NCBI GenBank assembly: GCA_024699855.1
Contig: JAMPIQ010000002.1
Span: 14,508,001-14,572,000, forward strand
DNA length: 64,000 nt
Source of the DNA: Aphelenchoides besseyi
Taxonomy: Eukaryota; Nematoda; Chromadorea; Rhabditida; Aphelenchoididae
Reading direction: 5' to 3'
Shown here: positions 32,082 to 43,129 of the stretch, in pieces
How the letters are laid out: each line of letters starts with the position of its first letter
Numbering within the stretch: the stretch's first letter is position 1
The notes under the pieces: model-generated
Databases searched by the model: none
The model's input: only the letters and a program-made list of their open reading frames with translations
Told to the model about the DNA's origin: nothing
Program-made: the position numbers and the translations under genes

Positions 32082-32915
32082 CCCAACTCCTTTTTTCGGC
32101 TGAAAAAGAACAAGTTTGAATCCCTGTATATCTAGAATGTAAAATTGAAGGGAACAAAACGTGTATCATTTGAAGTTTTTAATCAATTAAAATATCTTTT
32201 CGATTCTATCGACGGTAATTTCTGGAGCTGCGAAGATCTTTCGTATTCAACAAAATTTATATTTTATCGTAGATCCAAAATAAAACCGAATTTCGAGAAA
32301 CCAAAATATCAAATAGTTTCAGGTGTTGATCTTCAAACGACAAACTTCTCGACACGTACATTTTACAACAGAATCCAAAATTACACGCCCCCAATTCAGT
32401 TAACGGACCACAATGAAACTATTTACACACTCATAAGCTCAACATATACGAAAAAAAGGCTCAAAAAATGTTGATGTCGAAAATTCTGATATTCAGGAAA
32501 CCAACTGACCCAACGGTTTAGCGCTTTAGTTGGCGGGAAATGTGCGCACATGTTTCGAAACGTTGGAACAAACAACACATGACTCATATTCACGGCTATT
32601 CTTAACTGGACAATCAAAACAAACATTCACGAACTTCCAACAACGCGATTATCTTGCAAATCATGTTAGCGAGCAGATTCCAATCAACGACCTTTGACTT
32701 GAAGCTTACGGTTTATCATCAAAGCAATTTTAGTTGCATTAGCTTTCCGGAATCAAAGTTCAATAGAATTTACAAGCTTTTGCGTTTATCGACTATAACT
32801 CCTAAACTTTTTGGCAAAAAATTGCTCGAAATTAAACGAATCGTGTGTGGGAAAGTGCGATAGAAACCGAAATTACAGGGTCATCGTTCAGCGACAATCA
32901 GATGTCCGACATTTC
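32082..32915. other. No confident gene; a short Cys-rich frame
   Basis: On the minus strand around 32525-32625 a short frame reads VCFDCPVKNSREYESCVVC, a C-x2-C-x11-C-x2-C arrangement like a small zinc ribbon, and ends HVRTFPAN. It has a possible acceptor just upstream but no clear start exon. Otherwise only promoter sequence of the ARID4-like gene is expected. Confidence 0.3.
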
Positions 32916-33079
32916 GCTAATTGTCGGTATGCAAGAGTTTGAAGGTTGTTATTCGAAAGTCAACGGGAACTTTCAGAACATGCTTGTGATTCACTGCTTG
33001 AAAACGGAAACCTTTTGGACGCTGTACATTTAAACGTATTGTTCGATGATTGACTTACCTTATTTTTCTTCTTTACCAT
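32916..33079 (-). CDS. Possible two-exon micro-gene (41 residues)
   Basis: MVKKKNK (33079-33059) is followed by a GTAAGTC donor. A 37-base intron ends GTACAG, and exon 2 (33021-32916) continues in frame as RPKGFRFQAVNHKHVLKVPV to TFKLLHTDN and a stop. The product is strongly basic. No family is recognised. The intron is at the low end of the sizes seen here, so the call is tentative. Confidence 0.3.
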
Positions 33080-33524
33080 CGCAGCTGTTTAATGATTAGA
33101 TGGTAGTGACTGAAAATAAACGATACAGTGGGAACAAAAGTCAAAATGTGCGATCAAACAGTTCACTCGTTTCAGTTAACACGCAATCTGAACACGTGCT
33201 ACCCGTACTCTTCGACTATTTTGATACACAAACACGCAAAACCCTGCAAATCTTTAGAATACAATGGCACAAAAGTCTTTTACACTTTGTTTTAAGTTCA
33301 ACAGAATGACGAGTTTAGATGGCATTCAGAAATCATTGATTCGTAGACCGAGTTGTTGAGAAAACGTTAAGAACAAGTCAAAAGATAAAGACAAGTGCAC
33401 TTGTTTTGCGAAGAAAGTAGGAGAAAGTGTTGATCTATAAGGGAATTCGGCTCGAAACTAAGCACGTTGGCGCGGTTTACACTCAAACACCTCGCTCTTC
33501 TAGTGGACAAAAAAATGTCTACGT

Positions 33525-33851
33525 TTAGCTCTTATGTAAAAATTGACATGTCATTTGGTTTAGAAGACATGCACCTGCTGACAACGTAAAAACCAATTAA
33601 GTAACCACTCGTGGAATGTTCTCGAAATATCCTACCTTGAATGTATTGTTCAAGTAACCGAAACCGAGATTTTGCATCGAGCATTTGATCACTTTTTTGA
33701 AGAAAAAAGTAAACAAAAACCCGATGTAAAACAAAACGATCGGCAATAGAGATGTACAGCAATTGAGTTTTTACAGTAGTCTTAGCAGAAGGGTAATGGA
33801 ACGCAGAACGAACACTAGCGAATGATGTGAATGCTCAAACTCATCATCCAT
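33525..33851 (-). CDS. Possible small spliced gene
   Basis: The frame starts MDDEFEHSHHSL. Across a 35-base intron it continues as TTVKTQLLYISIADRF...KSDQMLDAKSRFRLLEQYIQG. Across a 61-base intron with a good GTAGGA donor it ends ACLLNQMTCQFLHKS. The product would be about 80-90 residues and mostly helical. No domain is recognised. Confidence 0.35.
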
Positions 33852-35297
33852 CGATTAGTCGTCGACAATCAACCGCAGATGTAAATCACAGACGAGAATT
33901 AATGTGCGTATTGTGAGAACAAGATCAATCTGATAAAAACGAATTTTAAACGAAAGCCAATGGAAACTATCTGTTAAGTAGTACTCAATAGCTAATGACA
34001 ATTGAACCCAAAGATCTTCGAATTCGTGCAGTTTGACCTGCAAATTAAAATAAACTTCAAAAGAAATTACGCATCCGAGTGTTCTTGTCGTTCAGATTAA
34101 GTGTTTGAGTGCATTTGTTTATGTTTGTTTGATTGTATTTGAAGGATTCAAGCCATTTGCACAACTGAGTAGTATAAACACTTCAATGAAATTCACTCAA
34201 TTTACGTATCCACCGCAGGGCTCAGTTTTTATTGACCACGCAAAGTTTTGGCATTAAAAGTCGTCGCGTTGACTTCCTTCAACTTTTGTGTCCACGAGAA
34301 TAACCGTCGGTGTCTCTTCTTTGTGCTTCAAAAAGCACGTGCGCTTGAAGAAAAGTGTGAAGTAGAGTTGCGTATTTGGAACAATATGGCGAAGAGAGTG
34401 ACCCATTATTCGGGACTATCAACATTCTGTGAAATTCGCTTTTCAGGTTTTTGTTCGATGAGATCTCCACCTAATTAGTAGGTGTCGTGTGTTCGTTTCC
34501 ACTTCTATCGTGGTCGAAAGGACAAGCCAACGAACGTCGTTTGTTCTCGTTTTCGGCGTCGTAGTCTGGGATCCCGGGGAAACGTTGAGCTCATTTTTGC
34601 TGGAGATCCAAAGATTCACGTGAAGAAGCGACAGAAAAATGTCTGTTGCCCTCACGAGTACGCTTTTTCGTCGGCTAGCAATTTATTTTCCAGTCGTGAG
34701 ACTAAAAAAGACGAGACGAGCACGTGGGACGTTTTTTGTTTGTTGGTAAATGCGCGTAATCGCACTGGGAATAAAAATAGAAAACGATTTCCGTCACAAG
34801 CGACAACCGAAAATCAGATGTTCTTTTCGATGTTGCGCATCAACACGATGCTGATCGGTTGCCGTTATTCTCGATTCATTTGATGGCGATCAGACGGTTT
34901 TACGTTCGGAAGTTTCTCAACTGATCAGCGACAGGTAGTGGAAGACTAAGGACGATATTTCGGGGTACTTATTACTATAACTTCATTGTCAGTTGATGAA
35001 CAAACTTTTGCATCAAACACTTAAATCCGTGAATTCATTTGCTGTTGTAACAGTCCGATAATTTTGTTTTCGTATTCACGTCATGAATTCCAATAAGTTT
35101 CGACGACGCTCTCGGAAATGTGGTCTTGTGATTTAGCGCGTGAATTGGACGTTCCCATCTTTTGGCAGCGTTTACGAACGCGAACAAACGTCGAAAATGT
35201 TTCCACTTTTTTGTGCCCATTGAATGTGAATCGGAAGTAGCGTTTATATTCCCCGGAATTAAAAAGGAAAGCGAACGTAGGGATAAGATCGTACAAT
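33852..35297. other. Mostly unassigned sequence
   Basis: No gene is convincing. Minus 33855-34043 reads as a helical frame (EFEDLWVQLSLAIEYYLTD). Plus 34482-34883 is a 133-codon frame with basic and Cys residues (VKKRQKNVCCPHEYAFS). Minus 35035-35320 holds overlapping short frames. None has a coherent set of splice sites that I could join. Confidence 0.4.
34482..34883 (+). CDS. Uncharacterised ORF, low confidence
   Basis: An open frame of 133 codons follows an AATTAGTAG acceptor-like site. It contains RKDKPTNVVCSRFRRRS and ends CRYSRFI. Its base composition is similar to local genes, but no start exon or homology is recognised. It may be a chance frame. Confidence 0.2.
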   Translation: MSCVRFHFYRGRKDKPTNVVCSRFRRRSLGSRGNVELIFAGDPKIHVKKRQKNVCCPHEYAFSSASNLFSSRETKKDETSTWDVFCLLVNARNRTGNKNRKRFPSQATTENQMFFSMLRINTMLIGCRYSRFI

Positions 35298-35859
35298 CTA
35301 CTGATTGACTGTAAGTTCATTCTGCTGATGGTTCTCGAAAATGAGTGTCAGCGAGCTTGTAAACTTATTCCTGAGACTTGTTTACCATGAGCTTTTTTCG
35401 TTCACCCGCCGCAACAACTCCGCCCAATTCTTCCTCGTACTCATTTGTCAGCTGATCGAACTCCCGCCCCACTCCTTTTGCCCGCGCCTAGAGACGTTGT
35501 TGCTCTTCTTTGCGGCAACTTCGGAATTCGATGCGTGTTTTCTGTTCGCGCACTTCGTGGAGTGGGGCCGAAAGCAACTTTTTTTCCATCTTTTTGTTCG
35601 AAGAACAACGGAAACTCACCTGAATACAAAGACAGTGAAAGAACGGGAGTTCGCCTCGGGTTCGAAACACCGATTTTGTTGTTCGTCGCGGTTCGTCTTT
35701 CACTTGCACGTGTTTTCCGTCGACTTCATTCACGAATATTAACGATGCGCAATTCGAATGCAACCGTTTAATGAGCATCTCGTTGTTCCATTCATTAGCT
35801 ACGAGTCGACTTTGTTCAATCGTTGAGTCTATTAGCTCGTTCGTGGTTATCGGTTTCAC
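35298..35859 (-). CDS. Uncharacterised coiled-coil protein with an in-frame TAG
   Basis: On the minus strand the frame EKKLLSAPLHEVREQKTRIE...RKEEQQRL is followed by TAG and then continues in the same frame as ARAKGVGREFDQLTNEYEEELGG...ERKKLM. A GTAAAC donor and TTTCGAG acceptor lead to a last exon NHQQNELTVNQ and stop. Upstream, MKPITTNELIDSTIEQSRLV at 35859 runs to a strong donor (CAG|GTGAGT). Either GTGAGT opens a roughly 130-base intron that removes the TAG with acceptor CTCTAG, or the middle is coding and TAG interrupts it. No family is recognised. Confidence 0.45.
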
Positions 35860-36246
35860 GCTTCTAAGTCATTAATTGCAACAAGATGTTATTGGTTAGC
35901 TTCAATTTGAACTTTTATTTCACGCGAATGAGATCAGGATTCGGATTCCTTTGAAGTTTTTAGTTCCAGTCTGCTAAGATACTTCGTTTCGCTTTAGATT
36001 GCCAGAGCAATGTTGCTATCTTTGTTTGCAGTGAACTGAACGATCGAGTGCGTTTTTCCGAATATCTTCGACGTGTATCATTGTGCATTGAAAATTAACG
36101 AATGTGATTACAGAAAGCATTGTATCTCATTGTTTTCGCTTTGCTCAGTTATCTCGTCGCTTTCGTTTGAACTGACTGGTAACCTTCTCTAAACCACTGG
36201 TCCCATTTCTTCATATTAAACGGCTACGCTTTTGTCTTTGAATATT
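35860..36246. other. Upstream region of TBCEL, no gene seen
   Basis: The region lies between two divergently oriented genes (unknown minus gene, TBCEL plus). It probably holds both promoters. No open frame is convincing. Confidence 0.5.
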
Positions 36247-39200
36247 ATGGATAATACCGAAGAAACAACCGTCGCCTCGGCGTTGGAAGAACTGGAACTC
36301 AAATACACGTCTCCACCGGAACACGTGGAACCGGGCATTCAATTCGTAAGTTCATTTCACATTCTTTGTCGACAATTTTAAGCTCAAAAACCTGTTGTGT
36401 TTAATTCGATGCAGAGGACAAATCACTGTTTAAGTGCTTTCAATCAATTCGAAAAGCAGTGACGATCCTGAAAGGTATTTTCGTCTGCGAGCAGCACCGC
36501 TGAAGAAAAAGTAAACAAAACGTCCATTTTGCTCGTAATCTGAAGACCGTTGAAAAGCGCGCTCATCGCCATTTTCCCGATGAAAACGTTCGGTAATGGA
36601 AAAGATCTCAGAGTTGAAGTCGTTTTTGTATTGAAAGCGACAATGAGACTTTCGAATTCAAAAACTCAATACCATCTAACAAGCAGTTGTAAACGAGTTG
36701 AATGCGGAAATGTGCGGCAAAATGACACACTAAGGTTTACGATTGTTTTCGTCAAATGTCCATAGATTTCAAGGTCCTTGTGGTATTTATAAAGGGGATA
36801 CGAGAATAAAAGACCGAAGCATATGCGTACCGCATGACTTCTTTTCGGCAAATGTGTTGAGCAGCTTAAACTCGAGACCAACGAGGACAACGTTTTATGC
36901 AACGCGCAAAATTCGACCGAAATCGATTGGCATCATAGAGCTTCCGTCAACAGGGGATTTGATTTCGATCTGAAGATAAACTCCCAATTACTCTTCAACT
37001 CTCGTTCATTGCATTGGAGATCTAATCGAAGAGCGCATGAAACGGTTCATCCGTAAACGATCCTCACACTTCTTTCTGCGTATTGTAATTTGAGTCGAAG
37101 ATAATTGGATTTCCGCGACTGACACCTTCGACTTTGCATTCGATGTCTGTAGCATATTCAAAGATCCTAATGAAAGCCGCAGGTTTGCTTGCATCTAATT
37201 AAGCAATTGAATTTAAAAGTCCGTAGACTGAATGTTTTCTTTTGTAGTCGTTTTACTCTGTGGTTATTTAACGGCGGTGACTTCCGTTTTCAAACTTTCT
37301 CACGTTTCCGGCGCGCATTATGAAAATGAGGACCAAAGTGGACCGAGGATATGCACGAATAACCAAAGAAGCTTAACGGTCCGCAATGTCCAACAAATTT
37401 TCCGCATGAATTTTCTGCAGTTGGTCAAACATGTGGTCGAGCAATTGCTCTACGCAGACGGACTAACAACGGGTGTTGAACAGAGAATCTAAACTGCGCT
37501 TTCAAGCCCTAAACAATCCAAAATTGCTTAAATTATCTTTCAGAAACTCGTTTAAGTTCTCGGTCTGAAAACACGAATCTTTGACGATGGCTGTAAACTT
37601 TATCTTTTTATCAACAGCCCTCGAAAGCTACAACTCGAGAAGCTGAGACCTTGAAACTGATAAACTCAAATAAGATTGCTTATCAGCTCTCGTGCCAAGT
37701 GACCATAGGCTTCAAATCGGGTGTCCATTCTCTTGTTTGTTTGCTGACATGTGAATGACCATCGCGAGCTCTTTAGCCGAAATTTAACGCCATCTGAATT
37801 CGTGCGTATGCGCTTAAATTCCCATCGCCCATGTTGCATTCGAAAGATTGACACATTTGCATAACATTGAGGCGAAATCACACAACCCTTAGAGAACATC
37901 GAATTTCGAGTCGTGTCGAATGACTGTGTCATTTGAGCGACCGGTTTGTGTGTCTTTGCGTAGCCGATGTATCGCGCCATTTAATGATCTTTGCGGCAAA
38001 TGGTCGTGTTCCGTAAATCGACCTTCGCGGCCTTCTTTTTGCATCCAATCGTTTAGATTTGATGCAATCCACATGTTACCGCATTCTTCCTCGTCAATTG
38101 GATCTAAACAAAAGCACATTCTTCAAATACAGACAATCGAATGCTGACGTTGAATAAACAGCTGATTCGGTGGAAACGCCGAGACTCCAAAGTGACGCCA
38201 AAATCTGAACAAAGACTTTTTGATCGCGTAAACGACGATCAAGCAGCGAATAGACTCTTGATTTATCAGATGTTTCTTTCGACGTCTTTCTTTCCATTGT
38301 CTGATGCAATTGAACAACAGCTTTTCGGAGATAATTTGAGAACAAAATCCACGTTTATGAAGCAAATTTAACCGAATTGTTTCAGCTCAGCTCAAGTCCA
38401 CCGAAAGGACAATGTTTACGTCGATTGAAGCGAATCATTTTGTCCGAAAATCAAATCAGATCTCTTGGCGATATGAAACAAGTCTCAGAAACGTTGAGGA
38501 ATACACGTGAAATCGATCTTAGTCACAACAATTTTCATTCTTATAAAATCATTGGCGACATGCTTCGAGCCGTTCCGATGCTTAAACATTTGGATCTGAG
38601 CTTTAATCCTTTAGAAGATCAAATTGACGTCGATTGGATTCCGGACAATCATCTTGAAGCCCTGATGCTGAACGGAGTAGGTCCATCGATGAACGAAATC
38701 AATGTGCTTCTGAAACGACTAAACAAACTGTCTACGTTGGGAATCTCCGGCGCCGCATTAAAATCAACTGCTGGATCAGAAACGGCCAATAAAGAGAATC
38801 TGGATGACAACATCTTACACGATAGCTTAACAGAATTGCACATGGATGGCTGTCAACTGACTTCGTGGTCTGATTGCTTACAACTCGCCCGCCGTTTTCC
38901 TGCTCTTCAAACTCTACGGTTGTGCGAAAATGAGTTCGACGAAATTCACTGTCGTTGTCCGCGAACAAACGTTCACATTGCTGAGCAATTGCCAAATCTA
39001 CGGTCTCTGTCTTTGAATAGCTGCTCAATTAACGACTGGAAATCAATCGAAGCGTTGGCCGAACTTCCGAATCTCATCGATCTGCGTATTCGTGATGTTC
39101 CTCTTTTCGATGAATACGATTGCGACACGAAACATCAGCTGATCGTTCCACGTCTTCGCAAATTACAGGTACACATAAATTGTCTGCGGTTTATGATCCG

Positions 39201-39633
39201 CAGTTTTCAGACCTTAAACGGCTCATTAATCACTGCGCGGTTTCGAGAAGATTGTGAACGCTTTTTCATTCGTTACTATCAAGGATGTAATCAAAAACCG
39301 AAGGTCTACGACTCATTGGTGAACATTCACGGTCATTTGGAACGCCTGATTGAATTGGATTTCACGCCGAAAGAATTCCTGAGAACCCGAGTTCGATGTG
39401 ATGAGAAAAATCTCGACCGTATTCTACGTTTTCGACTTCAAATCACCATACAACAACTCATACGGGCTTTGGCCAAATTCACCGGGATTCCGTTCAATCA
39501 AATACGCGTGCTGCACATCACTCCGCAGTTTCCGGCTCATTCTCCAACTGAACTGCGACCATCACTTCAATTTCTGCACACTCTTCGCATCGAAGATTTT
39601 GAGGAATTTCACGTTTTTTCCAAAGTCGTTTGA
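36247..39633 (+). CDS. TBCEL: TBCEL, tubulin-specific chaperone cofactor E-like
   Basis: Exon 1 (36247-36345) encodes MDNTEETTVASALEELELKY to EPGIQF, followed by GTAAGT. Exon 2 (38386-39633) joins in phase 0 after TTTCAG. Leucine-rich repeats follow (LRRLKRIILSENQI, REIDLSHNNF, LKHLDLSFNPL, LTELHMDGCQL, LQTLRLCENEF, LRSLSLNSCSI, LIDLRIRDVPLF). Then comes the linker typical of TBCE/TBCEL (LNGSLITARFREDCERFFIR) and a C-terminal ubiquitin-like domain. About 450 residues is normal for TBCEL, which lacks the CAP-Gly domain of TBCE. TBCEL promotes tubulin turnover. The 3' part is duplicated at 55667. Intron 1 is unusually long (2.04 kb). Confidence 0.9.
37889..38345 (-). CDS. Possible gene nested in TBCEL intron 1, low confidence
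   Basis: Two adjacent minus frames look partly coding: RVYSLLDRRLRDQKVFVQIL...AFDCLYLKN (down to 38094) and PIDEEECGNMWIASNLNDWM...TVIRHDSKFDVL (down to 37889). They are in different frames with no obvious intron between them. This could be a decayed nested gene or chance. Confidence 0.2.
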
Positions 39634-40164
39634 GTCCTCTGTCCGATTATGTTGTTCTCAAACATTAGCTACTGCTTTTGATTTGAATACCACTCATTTT
39701 GTACAGCGACCGTTAGGTTTCTTTATCTCGTAATTCATGGCCTTAGGAAACTCCAGCAAATCCCCGTTTATGTGTTGTACAAAACCTCAGTGTATGTATT
39801 CTTTTTGTACATTCAATTACAAAATCTTATGTTAAGATTCCGCTGTCACTTATCTGCATTCCGGTTTCATTGTTGTAATAAGTAGTCGAGAACGGATAGT
39901 TTGTCTACTGGTTAGATTTGTAGATTATTTCCAAGAAAACAATCTTTGCCTTTACGATCTGATGAGCCACTGTTACTCGTCCTTTGCACTCATACTCATA
40001 GGAGTTTTCGCACATATGCAGATATTTTTCTACGTGTATTGTGTTTCGAAATGGCGGTTAATTGAATGAACCATGACTGAAAACGGCGATAGAATTTTAT
40101 TGACTTTGCGTTTTTTGAAAGCAGATTTGGAAGATCGAAAGCACTTAAAGCAACAGACGTGCGA
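39634..40164. other. 3' flank shared by convergent TBCEL and ACS-like genes
   Basis: Non-coding sequence between the TBCEL stop and the ACS-like stop. It is conserved between the two direct-repeat copies. No additional gene is seen. Confidence 0.6.
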
Positions 40165-40407
40165 TTAGGATCGCTTCTTGGCCAATCTGCCGGGATGGTT
40201 ACTTGACTTTCTTGGTGTCACAGAACCTCCACGTCGCGCGGCGGTTGAAATCGTGGACGATCGTCGACTTTCAGCAGGATTTCCAAGTGAGGCTGATATC
40301 GTCGACAATCCATTCAACGTATCGACTTTGGCGCCCGATCGTCGACGATCCCAATATTGACGTAGTTGCGAACGAACAACTTTGCCATTACTACGTGGGA
40401 TTTCCGA
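40165..40407 (-). pseudogene. Stray last exon of the ACS-like gene
   Basis: On the minus strand this piece encodes SEIPRSNGKVVRSQLRQYW and the rest of the C-terminal tail to RLAKKRS and a TAA. It is the same last exon used by the intact ACS-like gene at 57134-59743. Here nothing of the gene lies upstream, because the sequence switches at 40408 into the island. It proves that TBCEL and the ACS-like gene were once adjacent and convergent. Confidence 0.85.
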
Positions 40408-40549
40408 TACTAGGAGTCGAGATGTTCCGTTTTCGATTTGTTTGTCTCGGCTTTTTCTTTGACCGAATTGTTGTTGTCTGCGCTGAGCCTCTCAGGTTCG
40501 GTATTTGATTTTCGAGCTTCGTCTTCAACCTTTGGTTTAGTGACGAGTT

Positions 40550-42433
40550 TCATGAATCGGTAGAATTGAACGAACATCCGAGACTAACTAACGTGACCCA
40601 ACATCTCCACATGGTAAGATAATATTCGAGGACGTATTCCTTGAGGAGTTTGTAAAGATTCGTTGGTTCCGGATGATTGACAACTAATTCGTGATGACTG
40701 GTCAGTCGTTTCCATTGACCTTCAGTTTCGGCTAGGCGTTGGAAGTCGTGGATATGATCGCCAAAGAACTTCAGCTTGATGCTCCCGAAGACGTGAAATG
40801 AGATTGGATCGGTTTCCAGATTCTCGAAATGAGTTTCGTTGATCTTGGCGATTGTATTTGTTACAATGTCTGAGGTTGTTCCGTTGGTTGGGTAGTACGA
40901 TAAAAGTCGTTGATTCCATTCGATAGTGCGAGGCTCCTCACATTCTTCGAAACGTGTGGATTGGGTGGTCAATTGGTCTACTTCTGGATCAAAGAACCAT
41001 TGGATTGAACTTGGTTGTAGGACCTGCACCGGAATTTCTTTGGTACATTTGGTCATTGGCAACAAACGAATTTCGGCTTGATTAATAGGTTCGCACCATT
41101 CGATTTCCACAAAGTTTCCGATCGCTTTCGCTCTGAGTCCTTTGTGACCTATCAATCGCTCAATTGTTTTCCGCGGATTGCTCAGCAGAAGGTCGATGAT
41201 TAAGTCGTGATGTTTTTCCAGTAAGCGACAAGTGGTGCGCATTTGATCTCGGATTGCGCCAATCACTTGTTGTTGTAAATAACGAATAGTTCCGGTGGTT
41301 TTGTAGTCCAAGTTTAGTGACTGAATGTCGTTTGACATTTCGGAGCGTGCGACTTGATTGGGTACTTCGCGTGTGGCCCATCCTTGTCGAGTCATGTTGA
41401 CTTCTACGCCGCAGTTGTTCGTTACTTCCGTGATGTCTAAGAAGATTTGTTTTTCGGGGCTTAACCAGTGGTTTCCGATCTGATTTCCCTCCCATTGTCC
41501 AAGCAAAGTAAACGGACATTCTTTTGATTTGTCCGGTTCCCAAATAAGTACTGTGGACTTGTCGATTTTGCACGACCCTGCAGCGTATTTGCAATGACCG
41601 GTGTTCCCAGCGTTCGATGCAATTGCCCTTGCTTTGAGGTGTGATTGTACGTTCGTTTCGACGAGACTGCAGTCTTTTCGTTCGATCCGTGTGGACGTGA
41701 ATGTTGACCAGAATTTGCCTGGTAGATCGATGTGGATGTTTGATCGAGTGTGCCACAAGTTTCCCTCTTGAATCAAGTGGCCGAATCTGCATTTTTTGTT
41801 GGCGACCATCTCCTGACACTCTTCAGCACTGATTTCGACGTCATCGACCTTTTCTTCGGTGATGTCTTCTAGGTCTCGCCAGTCGACGTACCCGACAATG
41901 ATAGTGTGTTGGGCTTTGCATACGAATGTTTTTGTCGTGTGTTCTACGAAGTTTGGTTCGAAGACTTCAAGTCGTTTTGTGATCGGAAAGTGGTTATTGT
42001 CCATGATTTTTGGCGAACAGTACCGAGCCACTGGTGGTTTCCAATATGTTTTTCGTGAATTTGGTAGACAAATTCGAGACGCATTGATTGTAGTCATGCA
42101 GTTGAAAGTGATCATAATAATCACGAGGAGCGGTAAGATCGATTTGAACCACGACCGTTGATTTGTTTTGGCTTTTCTTTTTGGTCGGTTAGTTGTTGAA
42201 CTTTCATCTTTCGTCGAATCGTCCTTCGATCTTCCCGGCGCCAACGAAGATGATTCATCTGTTTTTGCGTCATCCGTTGGTAGATCAACGGCTGTCGGGC
42301 GAATTTCCAATGGGTAAACGTGATTAATAGCGCGTCGTAAAACCTTTCCGTTTTCAGTCGTGACTTTGATGGTTCTGATCTTTCCGTCGTTTGATTTTTC
42401 AATCTTTGAAATATGACCTAAGGGCCAGTACAT
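40550..42433 (-). CDS. BEL/Pao integrase tail fused to an envelope-like protein
   Basis: The 627-codon frame opens with the conserved end of a BEL integrase (WPLGHISKIEK and HVYPLEIRP). A Ser/Asp-rich linker follows, then a basic stretch and a membrane span (ILPLLVIIMITFNCMTTINA). After it lies a large Cys-rich ectodomain-like region with potential N-glycosylation sites (NMTR, NETH, NGT). No clear second membrane anchor follows, so the C-terminus may be truncated. The fusion to pol in one frame may be ancestral or an effect of decay. The envelope subfamily cannot be named. Confidence 0.65.
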   Translation of the reverse strand: MYWPLGHISKIEKSNDGKIRTIKVTTENGKVLRRAINHVYPLEIRPTAVDLPTDDAKTDESSSLAPGRSKDDSTKDESSTTNRPKRKAKTNQRSWFKSILPLLVIIMITFNCMTTINASRICLPNSRKTYWKPPVARYCSPKIMDNNHFPITKRLEVFEPNFVEHTTKTFVCKAQHTIIVGYVDWRDLEDITEEKVDDVEISAEECQEMVANKKCRFGHLIQEGNLWHTRSNIHIDLPGKFWSTFTSTRIERKDCSLVETNVQSHLKARAIASNAGNTGHCKYAAGSCKIDKSTVLIWEPDKSKECPFTLLGQWEGNQIGNHWLSPEKQIFLDITEVTNNCGVEVNMTRQGWATREVPNQVARSEMSNDIQSLNLDYKTTGTIRYLQQQVIGAIRDQMRTTCRLLEKHHDLIIDLLLSNPRKTIERLIGHKGLRAKAIGNFVEIEWCEPINQAEIRLLPMTKCTKEIPVQVLQPSSIQWFFDPEVDQLTTQSTRFEECEEPRTIEWNQRLLSYYPTNGTTSDIVTNTIAKINETHFENLETDPISFHVFGSIKLKFFGDHIHDFQRLAETEGQWKRLTSHHELVVNHPEPTNLYKLLKEYVLEYYLTMWRCWVTLVSLGCSFNSTDS

Positions 42434-42436
42434 TCG

Positions 42437-42958
42437 TCAGTTGAAATCATCGTGAATTAGCACTGGTTCGTTAAGCTGCGGGTTACGGTTGACGGTTCGT
42501 TGATTATTACTTTCGCGGTTACTTTCCATCAGCGTGGTTAAGTATAAATCTGTCCAGATCTTCCGAAACTTTTGCAACTTGTCTTGCTGTTGCCGATTTT
42601 GTTGAATCAATTGCTTGTGCAGTCTTTTTGGCGCTTCCATTTCATATGTTTCGTCGGCTAACTCAACGACTTCACTTGGATCGTACGGCGCGTTAGCTTG
42701 TCCCTGAGGACGAAGGAAATCTAATCGACGAATAATCGTTCCCGCATCTTCACGCAGCAGTGGCCGACTGTTCACGGTCGTTTCGATTTTAATCACCAAG
42801 GCATCAATTCGGTTCATTGGCCATAACGAACGTCCGATAGTTCTTTTTAAAGAACTTTTCACGTGTCTAATTAATCGCTCATGCATACCTCCGCGCCAAC
42901 TTGCTCGTGGTGTTAAGAACCGCCATTCAAATTGAGTGAGTGGTTGAAGTCGTTTCAT
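42437..42958 (-). CDS. BEL/Pao integrase C-terminal segment
   Basis: The frame contains WRFLTPRASWRGGMHERLIR and TTVNSRPLLREDAGTIIRRL, the typical end of the BEL integrase core with its catalytic-glutamate neighbourhood, then the DUF5641-like region. A TGA separates it from the WPLG motif of the next frame, so the polyprotein is interrupted. Confidence 0.8.
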   Translation of the reverse strand: MKRLQPLTQFEWRFLTPRASWRGGMHERLIRHVKSSLKRTIGRSLWPMNRIDALVIKIETTVNSRPLLREDAGTIIRRLDFLRPQGQANAPYDPSEVVELADETYEMEAPKRLHKQLIQQNRQQQDKLQKFRKIWTDLYLTTLMESNRESNNQRTVNRNPQLNEPVLIHDDFN

Positions 42959-43129
42959 GAGCAGTTCACCGACTGTGACGAAGTTTTTTCCGTTATCTGA
43001 AATTATTACTTGTGGACACCCGCGTCGTGCCTCGAACTTGTCGAATGCGACCAGAAACTCTTCGGTTGAGGTGTTGCGACATGTTTCGAGGTGGATTGCG
43101 CGGATTTTTGCACACGCAAATATGACAAT

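Larger units (their letters stand above)
38699..40407 (+). repeat. 1.71-kb direct repeat, left copy
   Basis: The segment is nearly identical to 55667-57376 in the same orientation, with only a handful of differences seen (one inserted A in the right copy, CCCCG/GCCCG, GTATG/GAATG). It spans the last three quarters of TBCEL, the TBCEL 3' flank and, on the minus strand, the last exon of the ACS-like gene. The edges are abrupt at TCAATGTGCTTC and ATTTCCGA. Confidence 0.95.

Noticed and set aside
35341..35742. Plus-strand 133-codon frame MSVSELVNLFLRLVYHELFS.
   Set aside because: It is antisense to the spliced minus-strand coiled-coil gene, which has better codon use and splice sites.
36346..38385. 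Several 60-85 codon frames in TBCEL intron 1.
   Set aside because: Most overlap each other on both strands and lack splice signals. Only one minus-strand pair is listed, at low confidence.
40071..40360. Plus-strand frame MTENGDRILLTLRFLKADLE followed by TAG and then DRFLANLPGWLLDFLG, seemingly a gene with an amber codon, present twice (also at 57040-57329).
   Set aside because: It is the antisense of the last exon of the ACS-like gene. The minus strand here gives the conserved SEIPRSNGKVVR end that joins in frame to upstream exons at 57376-57430.
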